A program made the position numbers and the translations under genes. The notes beneath the pieces are model-generated. The model ran no database searches. It saw only the letters and a program-made list of their open reading frames with translations, and was not told the DNA's origin. Positions 42,827 through 52,416 of a stretch of 64,000 nucleotides of DNA are shown here, piece after piece. Source of the DNA: Ktedonosporobacter rubrisoli (lineage in GTDB: Bacteria; Chloroflexota; Ktedonobacteria; Ktedonobacterales; Ktedonobacteraceae); NCBI RefSeq assembly GCF_004208415.1, contig NZ_CP035758.1, forward strand, positions 10,974,001 to 11,038,000. Reading direction: 5' to 3'. The first letter of the stretch is position 1. The number at the start of each line of letters is the position of its first letter.

Positions 42827-44454
42827 TCTTCAACGGGTCCAAGGACGAAATGTGTGCCCTCAAGTACTGCTCTGGCTGTTCTGCCATCGAAATGCCCATC
42901 AGTAGCCGTGCCCTTATCAGTAGCGCGAAAGATACCGCCCCAGGGAGAACCCGCAGCGCTGGCTGTCCCTGAAGCCATCGCAAGTAGCTCGGCAGGCTCG
43001 TATGCGTCATTCAGAGGGATAATGCCAGCAATTTCAAGTCTATCGCTCAACAATCGCGCGCTGTCAAAGAGGAGCAAGGAAGGAAGTCTTAGGGCGCGAT
43101 GGGTTCGCGTTCCAACAACTGTGACGCCGGCGCGTAGAACCCTCGCGGATGTGCCCAGTTCCGCATTATCGACGCCGATGGCCGCGGTACGGGCATTGAC
43201 GAGTAATAGAGCTGTCAACGTACTGGTGAAGGAAAAGGTGAGCAGCCCACTGATGCCAGCATAAGCCAGTGAGGCAAGACCTATGATGCGATGGTAGCGC
43301 TCAAAAAGTGAGGGAGTAACGGGAGCGGGGCGTGGTTGCGGCTTGAAAGCATTGAAGGATTCCTCATGCCGCAAGCGTACAACAAATGGTCCACCATAGA
43401 GCCGCGCGCCAGGAGGAAGCAATTTGCCTACAAAGACTGGCTGAGGCATGCCATCACGTCCGATGGCTGTTCCTGTACCCTCCAGGACTTTCGCGGCAAG
43501 AGGTGTGCGTTCGCCCCGCTCTAGACTAATTACTTCATCTGGCTGAGCAGATGGGGCATGTTCAATACGTTCCTCGTGCCGCCGCCAGGCCGAGCGTCTG
43601 GCCTGAACCTCAGTAAGCAGGCGCAGCGATTCAGAGCCAGTCACCGCAAGACCGATAGGGCTTCCCGCAAGCGTAAGCGAGATAATACCTGGGATGTTTA
43701 AGAGCAGATCCGCTGCTGTTCGACCGAGCAGACGCCGTAGCCCATAGCGAATCGGGGGAATTCCTTGCAGGATGCTGATAATACTTGAGGTTTGCAGGGC
43801 AATACTGGCCCCCGGTAGCGGCTCAGAAAAGCCTGTCAGGCGACGGAATGAGAGCAGGCTGAGCCCCAGGGTTGCCCCAAGCGTCCGTGTTGCGCTCTGA
43901 ATGAGTGGTTTGGGATCGAGCGGGAAGGCCGGGCGGTCTTCGCCTGGGAGTTCAGGAAGCTCCAACTGGGCTATCTGAGCTATCAGATCGTCGAGATCGG
44001 CCTCATGCTCATCAAATTCGATAAGCACTCTCCCCGTTAACTCATTGGCTTTGGCTACATGTACTCCAGGCTGGTTCTTGAGATGGGTCGTGATCCGCGT
44101 AGCAACCTGTGGATCGCGGTCCAGGCCGCGCACGGCAATGCGTGCACGAACTGTTCTTCCCTGCTTATGGCTCACGGCAGGCGGAGAGCTATGAGTCTTC
44201 TCAGTGTTTATTGACGTGAGATCCAACTGTTGGATTTCATGCAGAAGCGTCTGCTCACTGATCCGGCCTGGATCGAAATTGACAAGTACATTGCCTGTTG
44301 CTGGTGTAGCCTGTACATGTCGAACACCTGTGATCTGATGAATTTGGATCTCCAGGTTTTGTTTGCCTTGCCCTGACCAATTTGGTAAATGCAGACGAAG
44401 GCGGCCAGGAAGTGTATGGAGCACCTCTGGCCTCTCGGCAGTCATTAGGCTCAT
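42712..44454 (-). CDS. CtpI-like P-type ATPase, N-terminal degenerate half
   Basis: 580-residue frame. Two heavy-metal-associated folds lacking CxxC (residues about 12-80, LPGRLRLHLPN; and about 100-170, ARIAVRGLDRDPQ) precede membrane segments. A decayed P-domain follows in which the phosphorylation site DKTGT has become LLFDSARLL. This half is therefore structural or regulatory. The frame then leaves the family and stops. A single extra C in the CCCC run read on the minus strand (GGGG at 42742-42745) would continue as ERPRGLIALRPHIAEG into the catalytic half. It starts 34 bases after the two small partner genes. Confidence 0.8.
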   Translation of the reverse strand: MSLMTAERPEVLHTLPGRLRLHLPNWSGQGKQNLEIQIHQITGVRHVQATPATGNVLVNFDPGRISEQTLLHEIQQLDLTSINTEKTHSSPPAVSHKQGRTVRARIAVRGLDRDPQVATRITTHLKNQPGVHVAKANELTGRVLIEFDEHEADLDDLIAQIAQLELPELPGEDRPAFPLDPKPLIQSATRTLGATLGLSLLSFRRLTGFSEPLPGASIALQTSSIISILQGIPPIRYGLRRLLGRTAADLLLNIPGIISLTLAGSPIGLAVTGSESLRLLTEVQARRSAWRRHEERIEHAPSAQPDEVISLERGERTPLAAKVLEGTGTAIGRDGMPQPVFVGKLLPPGARLYGGPFVVRLRHEESFNAFKPQPRPAPVTPSLFERYHRIIGLASLAYAGISGLLTFSFTSTLTALLLVNARTAAIGVDNAELGTSARVLRAGVTVVGTRTHRALRLPSLLLFDSARLLSDRLEIAGIIPLNDAYEPAELLAMASGTASAAGSPWGGIFRATDKGTATDGHFDGRTARAVLEGTHFVLGPVEDWASLPEAASLRQSGHYVLVLKQEQEERPEALSRFARI

Positions 44455-44488
44455 GGTATACAGCTCTTTCGGCGGGGATAAAAACGCG

Positions 44489-44875
44489 CTACGAAGGCTT
44501 CTTTATATTACGTTGATGCTGTGCATCTGCCCATATATCCTCTAGATCCTCGCGTATACGGGCCGTCAGACGCTGGCTCTGCAAGCCCAGTTGCGCTGCC
44601 CATTGTCCCAGGTCCAACTCTGCTTGCTGCACTAGCTCTTCAGCTCTGGTCATAGCCTGCGGCATAGCTTCTTTAGCCCTGGGAGCTGAGGATGGCTTAT
44701 GGGATTCATGGGAATCTTGCTGATGAGATTGGGGGCGAGTCGATCTTATGGCCTGCTCAACGCGCTGAGAGGCCATACCTGCAAGAAAACCAATACGGTG
44801 CCCAAGCGTAGTGAGTACCTGTTCGGCTCGTTGGGTACTCGATTGGTCTGGTGAATTCCCTTGGGCCTGACTCAT
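44489..44875 (-). CDS. small hydrophilic partner of the P-type ATPase
   Basis: 128 residues, Gln/Ala/Glu-rich and helical (AEELVQQAELDLGQWAAQLG, LTARIREDLEDIWADAQ), with a Ser/His/Pro linker in the middle. No recognised family. It overlaps the upstream gene by four bases (ATGA) and is followed at 34 bases by the ATPase, so the three form one operon. Perhaps a phasin-like accessory or coupling protein; this is guilt by association. Confidence 0.6.
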   Translation of the reverse strand: MSQAQGNSPDQSSTQRAEQVLTTLGHRIGFLAGMASQRVEQAIRSTRPQSHQQDSHESHKPSSAPRAKEAMPQAMTRAEELVQQAELDLGQWAAQLGLQSQRLTARIREDLEDIWADAQHQRNIKKPS

Positions 44876-45225
44876 TTCTTTTTCTCTCCTTGTTCTTGCT
44901 CGCCTGCATTGCTTCGGCTTGCCTTCTGGTTTTTGCGCGTGGTGGAAGCTGTTCCTACCGGCTCTTCTGAAGCCGTTTCTTTGTCTGCTTCTTTGGCCTG
45001 CTGCACACCTTCCTGGGTTGCTTGAGCTACCGAGGTGGTGGCCTGCTTGGCTCCTTCTCCGATGTTTTTGGCAAATGAGGTGACAGCATCTCCCGCAATG
45101 AGGACACCAGCTGTTCCATACACCAGACCCCGACGAATGACTTTACGAATACGTGGAGAAAAAACTGCTGCGACAACGGCTGCGGTGACGGCAACTTCGG
45201 GTTCCAGGAAATCTTCAGGTTCCAT
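44872..45225 (-). CDS. small DUF5132-like membrane-associated protein
   Basis: 117 residues. One hydrophobic span (about 10-50, AVTAAVVAAVFSP...LVYGTAGVLIAGDAV) precedes an amphipathic helix and a Lys/Glu-rich tail. Layout and neighbourhood resemble DUF5132-type proteins found next to CtpI-like ATPases; the family call is tentative. First gene of a three-gene operon. A perfect 27-bp palindrome lies 24-50 bases before its start. Confidence 0.6.
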   Translation of the reverse strand: MEPEDFLEPEVAVTAAVVAAVFSPRIRKVIRRGLVYGTAGVLIAGDAVTSFAKNIGEGAKQATTSVAQATQEGVQQAKEADKETASEEPVGTASTTRKNQKASRSNAGEQEQGEKKK

Positions 45226-45248
45226 GCTTGCTCTCTTCTTTCATATGG

Positions 45249-45275
45249 ATGTACTCTCTACACTAGAGAGTACAT
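45249..45275. promoter_or_regulatory. 27-bp palindrome, operator of the P-type ATPase operon
   Basis: Arms ATGTACTCTCTA (45249-45260) and TAGAGAGTACAT (45264-45275) around CAC, perfect over 12 bp each. It sits at promoter distance from the first gene of the ATPase operon and would bind a dimeric repressor or a MerR-type activator. Confidence 0.65.
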
Positions 45276-45429
45276 AGGACAGGTCTCTTAACAACTTCTC
45301 TTATCCTTGAAGCAGTGTTAGGACCATATGCTTTTCCTGAGAAAGACACGTCTACATTGCAGGCATGGTTACATTTTGTAGACGTATCTTCCTTTTCCTG
45401 TTTTTCTGCTGCCCATTTATAGCTTTCTT

Positions 45430-46424
45430 TTAAGCAGCTCCCTGCGCGTGGATAGGCTTAGTATGAAGCCGCCAGTTAAGGAAGGCCACGAAGACTATTG
45501 TTATGGCGCAAAAGACGATCTGGGCAAAAAAATCGATATCATTACCATCCTGCACGATTTTGAGGCCAACAAGTACTCCAGCCAGTAAGGCGCCAGAGAT
45601 AAGCGCCAATCTTTGTCTATCCCCCACTGGAAATCCTGGGTTGACCAGCGCCTGATTATAAGCACAACAGCCAGAGCCAGCAAGGCTAAGAGTAGGATCA
45701 AGAGTGGCGCGGGTATGATAATCCCTGGAGTGATGAATTCGTGGTTTCCTAACCAGATGCCCCCTGCTACAAATGCCAGAAGTCCAATTAGCCAGGGCGA
45801 CTGAGCTTTTCTGCTTTTAGGCTGAGTAGGAGATGCGGGCGCTCGGGTTGGCAAGAATAGCGCTAGCAAAAAGAGTAAGATTGCGGCCACTGCGGCGCCC
45901 GCCAATAGAAGTGGGCTCGCATGAAAACCTTTTGTGAGCTGGTCATAAGCGAAGAACCCGAGTGCGCAGGCGAGAACGAAGATCACGCTGATAATCACGA
46001 GGCCAATACGCCCCAGCCAGGCTTCGTTCCGGCGTCCAGGGAACAAGATCTCGGTGAGTAAGATCGGGAGGGAGATACTCCATATAGCGTGCCAACCAAC
46101 TACGTATTCCACCCAGTACCAGTTGGTACCGAGCGAACGACCGTAAACTGCAAAGAAACCAGCTCCGGGAAAGTGCGGGTTGAAGAGCGACTGAAAGACC
46201 AGCCCTTCCGCAACGAAGCCAAAGGCCATGCCTAACAATACGATACGTGCTCGGCCCAAGTGACGCCTAACTGCCAGCTCCCTAATGAGCAGAGCAGCTG
46301 TACCATAAAACCCTATCGGCAAGGGTAAGGCGATGAACTGGCTCAATGGGACATCGCCGAGCAGCACCGCAGCACTTAATGGGGCCAGTATAAGAAGTAC
46401 AAGCACAGGAGCAAGACGACGCAT
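45430..46424 (-). pseudogene. polytopic membrane protein, frameshifted near its end
   Basis: Begun at ATG 46424, which follows AGAAGGA at 46434-46440; an upstream ATG at 46493 lacks a site. About eight to nine hydrophobic helices, no recognised family; motif-like loops include FNPHFPGAGFFAVYGRSLGTNWYW and WHAIWSISLPILLTEI, quoted here as two separate pieces. The frame loses the membrane pattern at the CCCCC run 45621-45625. Adding one base continues as WGDRQRLALISG into the 45430-45627 frame, which supplies two more helices and a normal end, giving 331 residues. It is paired with the PadR gene 79 bases upstream, hence likely its regulated target. Confidence 0.6.
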
Positions 46425-46502
46425 AAAAACATATCCTTCTTGAAAAATGTTGAATATACTACTAAAAAGTAACTGCAAATCTTTGGCGGCCAAAAGTGAG
46501 TT

Positions 46503-47168
46503 CTAGTCCTCATCAATAGGCTTAATGAACTTTTCCTCGACAGGTTGAAATGAGAATGCCAGGTTCTGATCCTCCCTTTCCCTGGAAAGTATGGCGGCTT
46601 TCGTTTCTGCCTGGGCCTTAAGCTGATTGCGTAAGCCTTGAGCCCAATCTGCCTCGGCCTGCCAGGTCTTCTCTTTATGCTGCATCAGCATAAAGGCAGT
46701 CTGGTGATCAAACCTATCTTGTGCTGTCCGTGTCTTCATCCCACGCTCAAAATCGCGAGCCTCAGTGCGGCAATGGAGAAGGGACATCTGGCAGTAGTTG
46801 ATGTAGTGATCAAACAAAAAAAGTCGTTCATCGCTATTTAATAAGTTCATGAACATCATTTTGAGGTAGAAGAGACGCTGATAGTCTCCAAGATTGGCTG
46901 TAGTTTCCATCATCAGCTGATGGAAGCGCTGTTTGCCAGTCTCGGTAATCACAAAGGCATGTGAATGGCGATCCTGCTGCTTTTGCGCATTTTCAGGATT
47001 GACTCGCTCAATCAGCCCCAATTGTTCTAGCTTCGTCAGTAAAGGATAAAGCGTTCCATTGCTAATCTTCACCCACGGTCCGATAGCATCGTTAGCAATC
47101 TTTGTCATGCTATAACCGTTAATACCTGGGAAAACCATTAGAAGAGAGAGAATGATAAATTCGTACAT
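46503..47168 (-). CDS. PadR-family transcriptional regulator
   Basis: 221 residues from the ATG at 47168, preceded by AAGGAAAG (47173-47180); a longer frame to 47234 lacks support. The N-terminal PadR winged helix (about 1-90: MYEFIILSLLM, GYSMTKIAND, GTLYPLLTKLEQLGLIER) is followed by a helical C-terminal dimerisation domain (about 95-190). Such proteins repress adjacent membrane-protein or exporter genes. Here the unknown membrane protein lies immediately downstream. A GTCTT-A-AAGAC palindrome at 47254-47264 may be its site. Confidence 0.9.
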   Translation of the reverse strand: MYEFIILSLLMVFPGINGYSMTKIANDAIGPWVKISNGTLYPLLTKLEQLGLIERVNPENAQKQQDRHSHAFVITETGKQRFHQLMMETTANLGDYQRLFYLKMMFMNLLNSDERLFLFDHYINYCQMSLLHCRTEARDFERGMKTRTAQDRFDHQTAFMLMQHKEKTWQAEADWAQGLRNQLKAQAETKAAILSREREDQNLAFSFQPVEEKFIKPIDED

Positions 47169-47388
47169 ATAACTTTCCTTTGCGCTAAGCAGCAGAAATA
47201 ATTTAGCTTGATAGTAAAGTGCCTGAGTATGCATAGCATAGGTCTATCAATAAGTCTTAAAGACATATTAACAGATATTATTATTATTTGGCAAGAGGGA
47301 AAGAAGTAATAGTGATAGACTTTCACTTCTGAAGATGAACGGATGGGGCATAGCCAGAGATTCCCGGTGACCCGGAAGAGCACGTTTG

Positions 47389-48066
47389 CTATCCGCGTTT
47401 GCGATCAGCACGCCTGCGTTCTGTTAAGCGGCGCGCTTTTACAGCGCTTCCACAATCTTGCATGCTGCACCAGTGGCGCGACCTATTCTTGCTCTCATCA
47501 TAAAACAACCATGCGCAGGCGAGAGGGTCACCTGGTACCCCAGGGCAGACCTTGAGGCGTTTACTTTCCCCTTCTCTCAGTAACTCTATTGCTGATTGCA
47601 CAATGGGCCTGGTAAGGGATGCTAGATCCTTACTCTCGCTCGACCACTGCCAGGTGAAATGCCCTTCAATTTTTGCCAATCGTGCTTTTGAGAGCTCGTT
47701 TAGATAAGCCTGCTGTAGAGCGCCCAGCTCTTGCTCTGTCGGTTCTTGATTTTTGGCAATCTTGTAGAAGATGCTATAGAGCAATTCGCGCAGCGTAAGC
47801 GCTTCGTGAGCAAGCTGGTCATGGCACTGGGCCTCGTTTAGCAGATTAACCGCATCTTTCTCTGTGACTATATGGGCAAGAATACTCCAAGCCAGCAGTT
47901 TAGTATAATCCGCTAGATAATCGCGTCGTGTCGCTAAAACGCTTTCTTCAAGATCAAGGCCGCCGCGCGGCTCGACAGTATTTACGAAATCCAGGCAGAG
48001 TTTTCCCCCTACCAGGGCTGGCATCTGGCCCATAGCCAGATGTAATTGCTCGTAATTGTTCATCAT
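47389..48066 (-). CDS. ABATE/CGNR zinc-finger regulator
   Basis: 225 residues. The N-terminal ABATE region (GGKLCLDFVNTVEPRGG) is followed by a C-terminal zinc finger: CPGVPGDPLACAWLFYDES, then RSRHWCSMQDCGSAVKARR. The four Cys are intact, but the motif CGNR itself reads CGSA. Family members are predicted transcription factors of stress or metabolite response. It is divergent from the MFS exporter; the shared region carries duplicated inverted repeats, so it probably controls both genes. Confidence 0.88.
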   Translation of the reverse strand: MMNNYEQLHLAMGQMPALVGGKLCLDFVNTVEPRGGLDLEESVLATRRDYLADYTKLLAWSILAHIVTEKDAVNLLNEAQCHDQLAHEALTLRELLYSIFYKIAKNQEPTEQELGALQQAYLNELSKARLAKIEGHFTWQWSSESKDLASLTRPIVQSAIELLREGESKRLKVCPGVPGDPLACAWLFYDESKNRSRHWCSMQDCGSAVKARRLTERRRADRKRG

Positions 48067-48079
48067 GTGCTCCCTATTC

Positions 48080-48159
48080 TGCTACCAGCGATGTTACTTT
48101 TGATGGTAGCAAGGCGTATCATACTTATGCTACCAGCATTTTATATATAGCAGGTAGCT
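48080..48159. promoter_or_regulatory. two copies of TGCTACCA-N16-TGGTAGCA
   Basis: Copy one: TGCTACCA (48080-48087), N16, TGGTAGCA (48104-48111), perfect. Copy two: TGCTACCA (48128-48135), N16, AGGTAGCT (48152-48159), two mismatches. Both use the same spacer and lie 48 bases apart between the divergent CGNR and MFS genes. Confidence 0.65.
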
Positions 48160-48200
48160 GATGTAATGGCAAGGAGAGCAATTTGGAGGATTCTAGATTA

Positions 48201-49646
48201 ATGAAGACGAAAGATTGTCAAACGCCTGCTGTAGAGCTGGAAGGCTCTGCGCAGCGGGCCCCTAGACGATTATGGATCATAGTAGCAATTCTGGGGTTGC
48301 CCAATTTATCACAGTACTCAACTTTCAAAGTGTGACATTAGTGCTTCCCGCAATCCAGCACAGCCTGGGCTTCTCGGCAGAGAATTTGCAGTGGGTGGTA
48401 AGCGCCAATGCGCTGGCCTTTGGAGGTGGACTACTGGTTGCTGGCCGTTTGGCTGATATCTTTGGTCATCGGCGTATCTTTGTTTGTGGTCTGCTCCTCA
48501 GCACTATTAGCGCGTCTGGGTGTGGTCTAGCTACATCTCAGTTTATGCTTGTGTTTGCGCGTATTCTTCAGGGAATGGCCACGGCTTTGATGATTCCGGC
48601 TGCCCTCGCGCTCATCATTGATCTCTCTCCCCAAGGAACCTTGCGCTATCGAGCACTTGGCGCCTGGGGATTTTTGGTTCGATTGGGGCGTGGCCGGAAC
48701 GTTGCTAGGTAGCTTCTTCGCTGATCGCTATGGCTGGCCCTCAATTTTCTTCTTGAATGTTCCCTTTGGGCTGCTGGCTCTGCCTGCTGCTATTGTGCTC
48801 CTGCCTCCCGCTCAAAAGAGTAGAGATGTTGTAGCATTGGATCTGCCCGGTGCCCTACTTTCCACGTGTAGCCTTGTCTTATTGATTACCGGTTTAACAC
48901 AGATTGTCCATCCATCTGTGAACTATCTGCTTCTGCTAGCGTGCTTTGGTGGGTTTCTCATCTTCTTCCTGCTCTTTTGTTTTATCGAAGCACATGTTAA
49001 ATATCCTCTTGTGCCTCTGCATTTTTTTCGGCAGCCCAATGTAGCAGGCTCTACTATGGTAACATTAGCCTTTTGTGCTACAGCAAATACAGTACTCTTT
49101 TTCTTTACTCTCTATATGCAGCAGGTGCATGGTTTTTCTTCATTTATTACTGGCCTGGCTTTTCTTCCCACGAATGTAATGCTTATCCTTGGTTCCTTTG
49201 GAGCTCCACTACTTATCAAGAGATGGGGATACAAGCTGACTATCCTGATTGGACTGCTTTTCCTGGCAGGGGGAGCACTCCTGTATGCCAGAATTTCTGT
49301 GACTGGCGAATATGTCTGGACCTTGCTCCCCGGCTTAGCCGCGGTAGGTACCGGCCTGGGAATATGTCAGGTAGCCGCTACTGGCGTTGGAACTCATCAG
49401 GTCGGTCCGACTGAGCGCGGCCTGGTTTCCAGCCTGCTCAATGTGGCCTCTCAAGTTGGTACTGCGTTGGGCCTGGCTGTGCTCGTTTCTGTTGCGAATG
49501 CGCGTACACTTATGCTGGCGCATAATTCACGGCCATCACCGGAGGATCTGGTGGCGGGCTTTCAGTGGGCATTCTATGCAGGCGCGGCGTTTAGCTTACT
49601 GGGTATCGTGCTATTATTCTTGACTATCAAAAGACGTCAAGCATGA
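48201..49646 (+). pseudogene. MFS multidrug exporter (DHA2/QacA type), three frameshifts
   Basis: Starts at ATG 48201 after GGAGG at 48185. Fourteen-helix drug/H antiporter family: LNFQSVTLVLPAIQHSLGFS, then AGRLADIFGHRRIF (motif A) and ARILQGMATALMIPAAL (motif B). The frame breaks at GGGG 48293-48296, TTTTT 48671-48675 and GGGG 48685-48688. One added base at each gives LGVAQFITVL and GAWGFFGSIGGVAGTLLG, motif C of the family, and a 482-residue protein returning to the first frame. Either sequencing error or decay. Likely regulated by the divergent CGNR protein. Confidence 0.8.
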
Positions 49647-49756
49647 GGCCTTGATGGAACCGGATAGTGGAGAAGCGCCAATGAAGAGTGGAACCTGATC
49701 GGTTCTCGCAATGCCCTGAAAATGATATGGTATTTACCGTATCCTAGAGAAGTGGT

Positions 49757-49787
49757 AGGGCTTGTCATCTCTAGCCTGGCAAGCCCT
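49757..49787. terminator. hairpin between convergent MFS and fuconate dehydratase genes
   Basis: AGGGCTTG (49757-49764) and CAAGCCCT (49780-49787), perfect 8-bp arms, with a TTTTG stretch nearby on the plus strand. Confidence 0.5.
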
Positions 49788-49807
49788 GTACAACCTTTTG
49801 TTTTAAG

Positions 49808-51108
49808 TTAGTGGGTCCAGGCCGGGCCGGCAGGAAATGCGAAATCATGTAGCGCAGTTTGCTTCATAGTGATGCTATAGCCGGGAGCCTGAGGAGGCAT
49901 ATAATGGCCCGCGCGGATAACCACGGGATCGATAAAATGCTCGTGCAGATGGTCTACATACTCCAAAACGCGATTTTCTAGAGAAGCGCTGACGCAGATA
50001 TAATCAAAGACAGAAAGGTGCTGTACGTATTCACAGAGCCCGACGCCTCCAGCGTGCGGGCAGACCGGGACGCCAAATTTGGCTGCCATGAGCAGAACTG
50101 CAAGAACCTCATTTACTCCCCCAGCCTGCAGGCGTCGATCTGGCAGAAATCTATGGCCTGGGCCTGGAAGAGTTGCTTAAAGATAATACGATTCTGGACG
50201 TGTTCGCCGGTGGCGACTTTGATCGGAGCAATCGCACGCGCGATTGCCGCATGTCCCAGGATATCATCAGGACTGGTGGGCTCTTCGATCCACCAGGGCT
50301 CATAGACAGAGAGCACTTTCATACGCGCGATTGCCTCGTTCACGCCCCAGAATTGATTAGCGTCCATCATCAGCTTGCGCTCGTTGCCGATTTCTTCACG
50401 CACGATGCTGGCACGTCGCAGATCATCTTGTAGATCCGCGCCAACTTTCAGTTTGAAGTGGTTCCAGCCAGCAGCCACACCAGCGCGACAGAGGTAGCGG
50501 ATGCGCTCATCGCTGTAGCCTAGCCAACCGGCAGAAGTGGTGTAAGCCGGGAAGCCTGTCTGGCGCATTTCCTGTTCGCGAAGCGCTTTTGTAGAGGCGT
50601 TACGCTGGAGGATCGCGAGAGCATCCTCGGGCGTAAGCACATCGGTAATATAGCGAAAGTCAATGCAGGATACAAGCTGTTCCGGCGACATATCTACCAG
50701 CAATTTCCATAAAGGCTTACCCTCTGATTTGGCATAAAGATCCCAGACCGCGTTGACAAGTGCTGCTGTTGCCAGATGGATGACGCCTTTTTCGGGTCCA
50801 AGCCAACGCAACTGACTATCTCCGGTGAGTAAGCGCCAGAAGGAGGCCATGTTCTCAGTTAACGATTCTAACGTGCGCCCAATGAGCCTGGGAGCCAGAG
50901 CTTGAATGGCGGCCACACATATTTCATTGCCGCGACCAATGGTGAAGGTAAGGCCGTGACCACTCAGTCCGTTGGGGCTATCTGTATGGAGAGTCACATA
51001 GGCTGCCGAATAATCTGGATCTGGGTTCATGGCATCAGAACCATCAAAGGAGCGTGAAGTAGGGAAACGGACATCATAGGTCTCAAAGCTGGTAATGGTT
51101 GTCGGCAC
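49808..51108 (-). pseudogene. L-fuconate dehydratase, one frameshift
   Basis: Enolase-superfamily enzyme removing water from L-fuconate to give 2-keto-3-deoxy-L-fuconate. Family runs: RSFDGSDAMNPDPDYSAAYV, GLTFTIGRGNEICVAAIQAL, LVSCIDFRYITDVL, KLKVGADLQDD (Lys pair), MMDANQFWG (metal Asp), WIEEPTSPDDILGHA (metal Glu) and CPHAGGVGLCEYVQH. The frame stops after IDACRLGE; adding one base in the CCCCC run at 50118-50122 gives DACRLGGVNEVLAVLLMAAKFG and a full 433-residue protein. Second gene behind the GntR regulator, 70 bases apart. Confidence 0.9.
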
Positions 51109-51178
51109 TAACTGTATCCTCCTGCGAGATAGTTCGTATGAGCATTGCGCTCCCGGATGTAAAGCGAACCTGTGCTGT

Positions 51179-51928
51179 TTATTCTACAAGAATTTCATCG
51201 AGCAGTAATCGCCTGCGTACATCTTGTAAGTAGGCATGTAGCACTGCATCAATGTGATCTTTCATGGCCTGGACAGCAACATCAGCCTTGCCATCTTTGA
51301 GTGCTGTGAAAATAGCCTGGTGCTGATCGACTGAGGCGAGTAACGAGCCGGGCGCACCGCCAGTTGCCATCTTGACAGTCCAGCGCTGCAAGCGCAGTAC
51401 GGTTTCCACAGTCTCCAGCAGAAATGGGTTGTGTGAAGCCCTGGCAATACCAGAGTGAAAGGCGTCGTCGTATTCAATGAACATATCCCAATGATTGGCC
51501 AGGGCACCCTCTCGATTGCGTATGAGCGCCTGCTCTAACCCGCGTAACTCTGCAAGGGTGATACGTTCTGCAGCAAGTTTGACTGTCTGCGCCTCCTGGA
51601 GGGAACGAAACTCAAAGAGCGCGCGCATATGTTCGGGGTCAACGGGCATCGAAAGGTTGATCGCAGCCGTTGCAAAGGGTCGCGAGCCATCATTGACATA
51701 AATACCACTGCCGCGCCGGGTACGCACATGCCCGCTGGCGGTTAATAGCTTGATCGCCTCGCGCACCATAGCACGACTGACACCGAGCTGCTCACCGAGG
51801 CGTTGCTCGGTCGGCAAACGGTCCCCGGGCTGAAGAGAGCCGGCCTTAATGAGCTCAATAATTTTTGCCGCAATGGTTTCGTATCCCGGTTGATAACTGC
51901 TGCTCGTTTTCTTAGAGGCTTGTGTCAT
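51179..51928 (-). CDS. GntR-family regulator, FadR/FCD subfamily
   Basis: 249 residues. The N-terminal winged helix (about 15-80: LQPGDRLPTEQRLGEQLGVS, then REAIKLLTASGHVRTRRGSG) and C-terminal FCD ligand domain (about 95-230) are clear. FCD regulators usually repress sugar-acid catabolism and are released by a sugar-acid ligand. With fuconate dehydratase downstream on the same strand and a glycosidase divergent, a fuconate or fucose-derived inducer is likely. A site resembling FadR-type operators (TTGGTCTGACGAT) is at 52019-52031. Confidence 0.92.
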   Translation of the reverse strand: MTQASKKTSSSYQPGYETIAAKIIELIKAGSLQPGDRLPTEQRLGEQLGVSRAMVREAIKLLTASGHVRTRRGSGIYVNDGSRPFATAAINLSMPVDPEHMRALFEFRSLQEAQTVKLAAERITLAELRGLEQALIRNREGALANHWDMFIEYDDAFHSGIARASHNPFLLETVETVLRLQRWTVKMATGGAPGSLLASVDQHQAIFTALKDGKADVAVQAMKDHIDAVLHAYLQDVRRRLLLDEILVE

Positions 51929-52018
51929 TATTTCACCTGATAGAGAAGAAATCTGCTATCCACGCAGTGCATGTAAGTGTATGGTAACCGAGAACGCCAA
52001 TAAATAAATATGATTCAT

Positions 52019-52031
52019 TTGGTCTGACGAT
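52019..52031. promoter_or_regulatory. candidate GntR (FCD) operator
   Basis: TTGGTCTGACGAT matches 11 of 13 positions of the symmetric TTGGTC-N-GACCAA-like pattern known for FCD-type GntR sites. About 90 bases upstream of the regulator gene in the divergent region. Confidence 0.4.
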
Positions 52032-52416
52032 TGGAGAAGTACAACACTAGAACCTCCAATTCTGCTCCATTGTAGCATATTGTTTTCCCTGTAACAAGCT
52101 AAAATCAAGCTTGCATAGAAAGATAATAAGGGATTTTCACGCCATGAAAGCTATACTTGAGCAAAATTTAACTTTCTTGCGCTCCAGCAAGCTAATGATT
52201 ATGCGGTTACATAAGCTTGACAATAATTAATGAGTATGATATATGTTGCGTATCTCTCTACGCGCTGGCTAGTCGCATGGCCAGAGGAGCGCAGAAAAAA
52301 TAGGACAACTGCTATTACGCTTTTATATGAGCTTCGACATGGAAGCGGCATGATAGCTCTGCTCCACATTGCTGTGAAGTATTTTTACCTCGCATAGCAC
52401 AAGGAGGTATGGCTTT

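Noticed and set aside
47169..47234. Upstream extension of the PadR protein
   Set aside because: The family begins at MYEFIILSLLM, and the ribosome site belongs to the ATG at 47168.
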